Below, piece after piece: positions 9,101-12,567 of a DNA stretch of 12,567 nt. The DNA is from an uncultured Flavihumibacter sp. (GTDB taxonomy: Bacteria; Bacteroidota; Bacteroidia; Chitinophagales; Chitinophagaceae). Position numbers and translations under genes: made by a program. The first letter of the stretch is position 1. Each line of letters opens with the position of its first letter. The notes below the pieces were generated by a model. It worked only from the letters and a program-made list of their open reading frames with translations. It was not told where the DNA came from and did not search any database. Where the stretch lies: positions 1-12,567 of the forward strand of contig CAMLPA010000048.1 in assembly GCA_946481605.1 (NCBI GenBank). The letters are read 5' to 3'.

Positions 9101-9478
9101 GCTACCAATAGGTTCCGTTCTTTTTTTGATCACCACCACGCCATCAACAATGTTGAAGGAAAGCGGCGTATCTTTTAGAAGTGACGTAAGTGCATCGCGT
9201 AACGGCACATTGCTCAGCGACACATCTATCTTACCGATACGGTCCACATCATCACTGGTGTAGAAGAAATTGAGTCCCGTTTGTTTCCTGAACTGGGTGA
9301 ACACCTTTTCGAGGGTGGTATTCTTTCCTTCCATGGAAACGTTCTGGGCCAGACCGGAGGCACATACGTGCATACTTCCGACGAGTAATAAAATGATGGA
9401 CAACTTCATGATCATCCAGGTTTTGGTGAGCAAAGCAGTGCTTTTCTCTTTGTTTTTGCGCAAAGCAGTTAAAAACAT
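6110..9478 (-). CDS. SusC/RagA TonB-dependent transporter with STN signalling domain
   Basis: An outer-membrane TonB-dependent transporter that takes up a nutrient with the SusD partner. I choose the ATG at 9478 (1122 residues); the frame opens 12 codons earlier only with a TTG. ATGs at 9415 and 9409, just before the hydrophobic stretch, are alternatives. In the 1122 numbering: signal helix ~22-45; STN domain ~54-118 (KVFTQFRKQTGLNFFY near the start); carboxypeptidase-regulatory-like beta domain ~135-205 (LTGKVLNEKGEPILGASV); TonB-box-like EDVVVSNG ~213-220; plug ~225-353 with LFILDGFE and SVTILKDASAKAIWGSRAGN; then the barrel, ending in a terminal Phe. The STN domain marks transporters that signal to FecR-type regulators, and a FecR/ECF pair lies directly upstream. 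The segment GMFNRKMGSITGAV after the TonB box differs from the usual GYGTQKK form. The substrate is not evident. Confidence 0.95.
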   Translation of the reverse strand: MFLTALRKNKEKSTALLTKTWMIMKLSIILLLVGSMHVCASGLAQNVSMEGKNTTLEKVFTQFRKQTGLNFFYTSDDVDRIGKIDVSLSNVPLRDALTSLLKDTPLSFNIVDGVVVIKKRTEPIGSQAEKPPVVLTGKVLNEKGEPILGASVVVVGTKNGTTTNSAGVFTLRVDNTPVSLSITSVGYKRKFLENVSGTNALNIVLETETEKLEDVVVSNGMFNRKMGSITGAVATFTGEQLKVVSNQNILKSLAILDPSFQVVDNLDLGSDPNRLPEIQLRGQTGFPDIQGTYTTNPNQPLFILDGFETTLEKVNDLNLNLIKSVTILKDASAKAIWGSRAGNGVVVIETKLPTAGKLRLSYNGSADVTAPDLSSYELTNAMQKVEAEVLAGVYTSANPATQATLLRNYSTNLKAALEGVNTYWLSQPLRNGIGQRHAINLDGGDDAMRYSVNLNYNNVAGVMKGSDRNTLSGMVNLIYRTGKFQFRNSLTVDRNRSDNSPYGSYGNIARLNPYWRITDDNGNLIKTFGNGIGNPMYDGSLNSKDFSTYTNIIENFYADWDPVRNLRFTARVGLNAQNNSAEQFIPASHSRYATIPVNSEEYLDRGQYTMSNGKQNNINIDLLGNYSIQLDKHHFFLNGGYSLVQNKAQTNGMTMVGFPNDKMDDISFGRRYLPGTKASGTENTTRSLALTSAVTYTYDDRLTAELSLRSNASSQFGADKRWGAFWSVGANWNVHREQFMRNVKMIDQLRFRASTGVTGTQNFNSYQSLATYIYNTLETYNGDLGIALAALPNPSLQWQQVQDNNVGFDLGLFGIASLRFDYYIKDTKDLLSDMLLAPSAGFTTYKENIGSMRNEGFQASASVRVFQRSATRTSVSLFTNVASNKNRIREVANSLTQLNMAEDAKRDDLNQDEALLQRPYTRYEPGQSTGAIWVVPSLGIDPANGREIYVKKDGSLTYDWSTADLVVSGDENPFLSGTFGANVQHKGFTGNLAFTFRTGGQLYNGTLVAKVEDADFDYNIDLRAFEERWRKPGDVVLYKNIADLTPTRPTSRFVQDLHELLFSSISLGYDFSTSRWLKNAKVSRVFLALNLNDLGRISTVRTERGLDYPFARTISTSLNITF

Positions 9479-9638
9479 ACATTTGTTTTGGGTAAAAAAA
9501 TGTTCTTTCAGCAAGTCATTTGAAGCCCCGTGAACCGGGATGTTGGCGCATCGCCGGTTTATTTATGGCTTCTTCTCAGTGGAAGGATGTTTTCTCTATA
9601 ACAGTTTTTTTAGGGGTGAACAAATTGGTTATTGGTTG
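9479..9638 (-). promoter_or_regulatory. Spacer between fecR-like and susC-like genes, candidate promoter
   Basis: This 160-base spacer is much longer than the gaps inside the downstream operon, so the transporter operon probably has its own promoter, likely read by the ECF factor encoded upstream. On the minus strand a TTTG (plus 9621-9624) is followed about 20 bases later by TATAGAGA (plus 9593-9600). This resembles only half of the Bacteroidota -33/-7 pattern TTTG...TAnnTTTG. A small inverted repeat AACCGG (9533-9538) / CCGGTT (9554-9559) lies closer to the start, with GGCG-CAT-CGCC (9545-9555) partly overlapping it; no T-run follows, so it is not a clear terminator. I see no convincing operator. 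The promoter is a weak candidate. Confidence 0.25.
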
Positions 9639-10856
9639 TTAGTTGTCTACGATTACTTTATCGCCTTCTATGGTAAATGTAACGTTGCCCGTCAGCTCCA
9701 GCATTTCCAGTACTTTAGATACTTTTTCTTTTCTGGGCAATGTTCCGCTGAACTTTTTGGTTGGTGTGGTTTTGTATTCCACGGATATATTGTACCATCT
9801 TTCCAGTTGGCGCATAATGGTGCTGATGTCAGCCCTTTCATAATAAAAATACCCGTCCTTCCAGGCCACCGCCTGTTCTTCATTCGCTTCCAACACACGC
9901 TGCGCACCGGTTTCAGGATTCAACACCGATTGCTTTCCCGGTTCCAGCAACTTAGTTTCTTTGGATCCGGCACTTACTACTTTCACGGCACCCTCCAACA
10001 GGGTAGTGATCAAACGGGCTTCATTATCGTACCCCATGATGTTAAAGTGTGTACCCAACACTTCCACACTGGCTTTTTCTTTTCCGGCGGAAGATTTTAC
10101 CTGTACCACGAATGGCACCTTTTGTGTGCCGGCCATTTTCGGGGCCACTTCAAAATAAGCTTCCCCCGTTACGGTAACCGCTCTTGTGTTACCGGTAAAA
10201 AAAGACGGGAAAGTAACCGAACTGGCTGCATTCAGGAATACAATACTGCCATCGGGCAATACCAGGCGGAACTGCCCTCCCCTTGGGGTGGAAAGCGTAT
10301 GTATGGCCGGGGTAGTATTCGCGTCTTCCATGGAGGTATATTGCAGTTCACCTGAAGCGGATTTGCGCACCTGTTTTCCTGCGGCCGCCAGCATACCGTT
10401 TGCGGCCGTATCCAACACTATTACTGTTCCATCTTCCAGTGTAAGCGTGGCTTTGTCGCCCCCGGGCAATACATCGCCCGGCACCACCTGTTTGCGCACT
10501 TCCGCTATCAGGTCTGTTTCACTGTTCTCCGGCCAAAGGAGGAACGCGGCCAATCCTGCCAGGGCCAGCAATACCGCCGCCACGGCCATCCGCTTACGAA
10601 ATATGCGCACAATAAGGGGCTGTTGGTTCCGGGCCGGAGTAGCTGCTTTCAGCATCACGGCATGAAACAGGGCATCCGCCCTTTTTTCGTCGGACAATCC
10701 ACTGAACTTTTCATCCGATAACGCCGCTTCCACAGCGGCTTTCAGTTGCTCTTCTCCTTCTGCTGCACGGGCCAGTTCCAGGAACCGGGTGAGTTCGGCC
10801 GGAGTGAGCTGGTCGTTCAGGTATTTATCCAATAATGTATTCCAATCAGGTTGCAT
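9639..10856 (-). CDS. FecR-family anti-sigma factor
   Basis: A 405-residue single-pass inner-membrane regulator that should hold the neighbouring ECF sigma factor and respond to the STN domain of the SusC-like transporter. Residues 1-~85 form the cytoplasmic anti-sigma part; the membrane segment is ~90-107 (AVAAVLLALAGLAAFLLW) after a basic RIFRKR stretch, giving an N-in topology. The periplasmic FecR domain spans ~190-295 with TPRGGQFRLVLPDGSIVFLN (190-209), GEAYFEVA (231-238) and VLGTHFNIMGY (266-276). Residues ~337-403 match the DUF4974-type C-terminal domain (DISTIMRQLERWYNISVEY) that is usual in Bacteroidota FecR proteins. The length is typical. It lies 83 bases after the sigma gene with no visible terminator between, so co-transcription is likely. 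Confidence in the family is high; the specific partner is inferred from gene order. Confidence 0.95.
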   Translation of the reverse strand: MQPDWNTLLDKYLNDQLTPAELTRFLELARAAEGEEQLKAAVEAALSDEKFSGLSDEKRADALFHAVMLKAATPARNQQPLIVRIFRKRMAVAAVLLALAGLAAFLLWPENSETDLIAEVRKQVVPGDVLPGGDKATLTLEDGTVIVLDTAANGMLAAAGKQVRKSASGELQYTSMEDANTTPAIHTLSTPRGGQFRLVLPDGSIVFLNAASSVTFPSFFTGNTRAVTVTGEAYFEVAPKMAGTQKVPFVVQVKSSAGKEKASVEVLGTHFNIMGYDNEARLITTLLEGAVKVVSAGSKETKLLEPGKQSVLNPETGAQRVLEANEEQAVAWKDGYFYYERADISTIMRQLERWYNISVEYKTTPTKKFSGTLPRKEKVSKVLEMLELTGNVTFTIEGDKVIVDN

Positions 10857-10939
10857 GTTGCAGGTATTTTTTCAGATAAGGCAAGGCCATCTGGTATAAA
10901 GACACAATTATTTAACGTAAGGAGTAGCGGGCGGTAAAA

Positions 10940-11536
10940 TTATTTTTCCAGGAGCCGGTAAAGCGCCAGCAGAAGCAACATTCCGGCGGCATGCTGTTGA
11001 AGAAAGGTCCTGAGTGAAGCGAGGGCCTTGCGCAGGTGCACCTTTACCGTGAGCGGGGAAATGTTCAGTTTTTCGGCGATCTCCGCGGTGGTTAGTCCCT
11101 GGAAACGGCTCATTTCGAATACGGCCCGCTGCTGGCCGGGCAATGCTTCGACACCTTTGTGCACGAGGGCCTCAGCGTCTTTCAGGAGCAGGAGGTCGTC
11201 GGCAAGAGCAGTTTCTTTAAAGTAGTTTTCCAGTTCTTCTCCGAAAGATTCTTCCTTCAACCTGGTGCGGAGCGCGTTGAAAATATGGTTCCGCGCCACG
11301 GTAAATAGATATCCTTCAAAGTTTCTGATCCCTGGCAGTTCGGTGCGGTTCAGCCATATTTTCAGGAACACATCCTGCACCAGTTCCTCGGAGCGTTCGG
11401 TAGATTTGGTAAAGGCGAGGGCCACAGAAAAAATCCTGTCCCAATGTGCATTGAACAATACCCTGAAGGCGGCGGAGTCGCCCCCGGCGATTTGTTCAAT
11501 CAGTACAGGATCCGTATGCAATGGAGAAGTAGCCAA
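10940..11536 (-). CDS. RNA polymerase ECF-type sigma-70 factor
   Basis: A 198-residue ECF sigma factor that should direct RNA polymerase to the promoter of the transport operon. Region 2 lies at ~24-93 (LFNAHWDRIFSVALAF; ELVQDVFLKIWLNR; FEGYLFTVARNHIFNALR). Region 4 lies at ~123-177 (LPGQQRAVFEMSRFQGLTTAEIAEKLNISPLTVKVHLRKAL), with the helix-turn-helix about 148-170. A hydrophobic tail (MLLLLALYRLL) ends the protein, as often seen in Bacteroidota ECF factors. No ATG occurs in frame before region 2: the codon just upstream of the TTG at 11536 is TAA. Initiation is therefore at that TTG or at another non-ATG codon shortly after (TTG at 11521, CTG at 11503). It is followed by the FecR-like gene, the standard sigma/anti-sigma order. 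Family is secure; the exact start is not. Confidence 0.93.
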   Translation of the reverse strand: MATSPLHTDPVLIEQIAGGDSAAFRVLFNAHWDRIFSVALAFTKSTERSEELVQDVFLKIWLNRTELPGIRNFEGYLFTVARNHIFNALRTRLKEESFGEELENYFKETALADDLLLLKDAEALVHKGVEALPGQQRAVFEMSRFQGLTTAEIAEKLNISPLTVKVHLRKALASLRTFLQQHAAGMLLLLALYRLLEK

Positions 11537-11671
11537 TTAACCGTGTTAATGGGTAAAATTAGGGAATGAAAACGAGACCACATATTCATGTGAAAATACA
11601 CTTCATCCTTTCTAGTAGATTTTCAGAAAGAAAAACGCCGGATAGTTTTGCCACCGTAAAATTATTGCACC
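11537..11671. promoter_or_regulatory. Divergent intergenic region between sigma factor and IPT/TIG lipoprotein
   Basis: These 135 bases separate two divergent starts, so they must hold both promoters. The plus-strand candidate is described separately. For the sigma gene the best -7 look-alike on the minus strand is TAATTTTA (plus 11554-11561), one base off TAnnTTTG, but I see no matching -33 element and it lies only ~18 bases from the TTG start. No clear dyad operator is visible. Confidence 0.4.
11621..11650 (+). promoter_or_regulatory. Bacteroidota-type promoter for the IPT/TIG lipoprotein gene
   Basis: TAGTTTTG at 11643-11650 matches the Bacteroidota -7 consensus TAnnTTTG exactly. A TTTC at 11621-11624, 18 bases upstream, is one base off the -33 TTTG. 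Transcription would begin a few bases after 11650, leaving a short leader of roughly 10-20 bases before the ATG at 11672. The match is seen directly; activity is inferred. Confidence 0.55.
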
Positions 11672-12567
11672 ATGTTCCCGTTTCTTTCTTTCGACAGAAA
11701 AACGTTTGTACCTGCGCTTCTCCTTTTGTTGGTTGCCTGCCATAAGGATAAGGACAAAGATCCCGATCCTGCCCCTGTAGCCAGCCCGGAGATCACAGCT
11801 GTTACACCTGCACATGCGTTGAAAGGCGCATCCATCAGCATTACCGGAAAAAATTTCAGCACCACCACTCAGGGGAATGAAGTGCGGTTCTCCGGCAACA
11901 ACGCCGTTGCCGATGTACTTGACGCATCTGCCACCACCCTCACGGTACGTGTACCCGAAACAGCCATCACCGGAAAAATAACCATCACCGTAAACAACCG
12001 CAACGTTACTTCCACCCAGGATTTCGTGGTAGACGAGCCCGTTCTTGCCATCGCGGATTTTCAACCAAAACAGGGGCCATTCGGTACTACAGTCGTTATC
12101 AATGGTACTAAGTTCGGCGATGATGTAAAGGTGACCCTGAACAATGTGGAAGCCACCATCCTGGAAAAAACGGCTGCGCAAATCCGTTTCCTGGTGCCCA
12201 CCAACACCACGCTGGTGAAACACAAAATCAGGATCGTATCCGATGGCGCAGCGGTTGAATCCGCCGATGAGTTCACGGTTACCGCCGCAGGACCTTACGC
12301 GCAATGGATCAGTAAACCCGTAAACGCGGCGCCCGCCAGTATTTACACACATGGCGTTTCATTTGTATGGCAGAACAAGATTTATTGGGGATTCACGAAA
12401 TTGAGTGCCCTGCAAAATGAAGCCTCCTATATGGTGCTGGATCCCGCTGCCGCACAACTCACGTGGACAATGGGCAATCCGCCGCCACAACAAATGGCGC
12501 CACCGACACAACAAAGCGCCATGGCCGTGGTGCACAACAATAAAGTTTATTTCGGCACCGGACTTAC
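11672..12567 (+). CDS. IPT/TIG-domain lipoprotein with kelch-like repeats, 3' end cut off
   Basis: An open frame from the ATG at 11672 runs off the right edge: 298 codons are visible with no stop. An in-frame TAA at 11657-11659 confirms that this is the first ATG. The signal peptide ends LLLLLVA-C23, a good lipobox, followed by HKDKDKDPDPAP; this Lys/Asp run resembles the Bacteroidota surface-export signal. Two IPT/TIG Ig-like domains follow at ~38-120 (ITAVTPAHALKGASISITGKNF) and ~124-204 (FQPKQGPFGTTVVINGTKFG). From ~228, VSFVWQNKIYWGF and later AVVHNNKVYFGTG look like the first blades of a kelch-type beta-propeller. Such lipoproteins are common in Chitinophagaceae-type genomes and are thought to bind or adhere at the surface. 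It is divergent from the sigma gene and need not belong to the transport locus. The full length and C-terminus are not visible. Confidence 0.88.
   Translation, partial: MFPFLSFDRKTFVPALLLLLVACHKDKDKDPDPAPVASPEITAVTPAHALKGASISITGKNFSTTTQGNEVRFSGNNAVADVLDASATTLTVRVPETAITGKITITVNNRNVTSTQDFVVDEPVLAIADFQPKQGPFGTTVVINGTKFGDDVKVTLNNVEATILEKTAAQIRFLVPTNTTLVKHKIRIVSDGAAVESADEFTVTAAGPYAQWISKPVNAAPASIYTHGVSFVWQNKIYWGFTKLSALQNEASYMVLDPAAAQLTWTMGNPPPQQMAPPTQQSAMAVVHNNKVYFGTGL

Noticed and set aside
9533..9559. AACCGG/CCGGTT dyad as a terminator between the FecR-like and SusC-like genes
   Set aside because: The stem is only 6 bp with a 15-base loop and no following T-run, so it cannot be called a terminator.
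9540..10355. A 271-codon plus-strand open frame
   Set aside because: It is antisense to the FecR gene for most of its length and reads as low-information, Phe/Gly/Tyr-rich sequence with no domain.
342..11536. A polysaccharide utilisation locus
   Set aside because: SusC and SusD are present, but no glycoside hydrolase, lyase, esterase or sulfatase is encoded in the window, so a glycan substrate is not supported.
11612..12352. A 246-codon minus-strand open frame
   Set aside because: It is antisense to the IPT/TIG lipoprotein gene, whose signal peptide, lipobox and tandem TIG domains are convincing; the reverse frame has no domain features.

Overview
The window looks like a piece of a Bacteroidota chromosome, most likely from the Chitinophagaceae/Sphingobacteriia side of the phylum. 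This is inferred from gene content and sequence style: an ECF sigma factor and FecR-type anti-sigma pair feeding a SusC/SusD outer-membrane system, several lipoproteins with acidic/lysine-rich residues after the lipobox Cys, few Shine-Dalgarno sequences, and at least one TAnnTTTG-like promoter element. No database search was possible, so the taxon is an inference.

Layout. Positions 1-341 hold no gene. They contain a small GC-rich hairpin at the left edge and a striking nested inverted-repeat element (62-338) that ends 3 bases from the last gene of the operon. From 342 to 11536 seven genes all lie on the minus strand. In transcription order (right to left) they are: ECF sigma factor (11536-10940, apparently a TTG start), FecR anti-sigma factor (10856-9639), SusC/RagA TonB-dependent transporter with an N-terminal STN signalling domain (9478-6110), SusD/RagB lipoprotein (6100-4679), DUF4843 lipoprotein (4661-3909), PKD-like lipoprotein (3884-2358) and a 666-residue TlpA/thioredoxin-family protein (2342-342). 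The last five genes are separated by only 9, 17, 24 and 15 bases and are almost certainly one transcript. Divergently, from 11672 to the right edge, a plus-strand gene begins. It encodes a lipoprotein with two IPT/TIG domains followed by the start of a kelch-like repeat region, and it is cut by the window end.

How it works together (partly inference). The set reads as a cell-surface-signalling nutrient uptake locus. SusD and SusC form the surface binding and TonB-driven import complex. When substrate binds, the STN domain of SusC should signal through FecR in the inner membrane to release the ECF sigma factor, which then raises operon expression. DUF4843 and PKD-like lipoproteins are probably accessory surface or outer-membrane components, and the thioredoxin protein is a periplasmic redox partner. 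There is no glycoside hydrolase, lyase, peptidase or sulfatase in the window, so the substrate cannot be read from it. The joining of a SusCD importer to a thiol-redox protein and two poorly characterised lipoproteins is the most interesting biological theme here.
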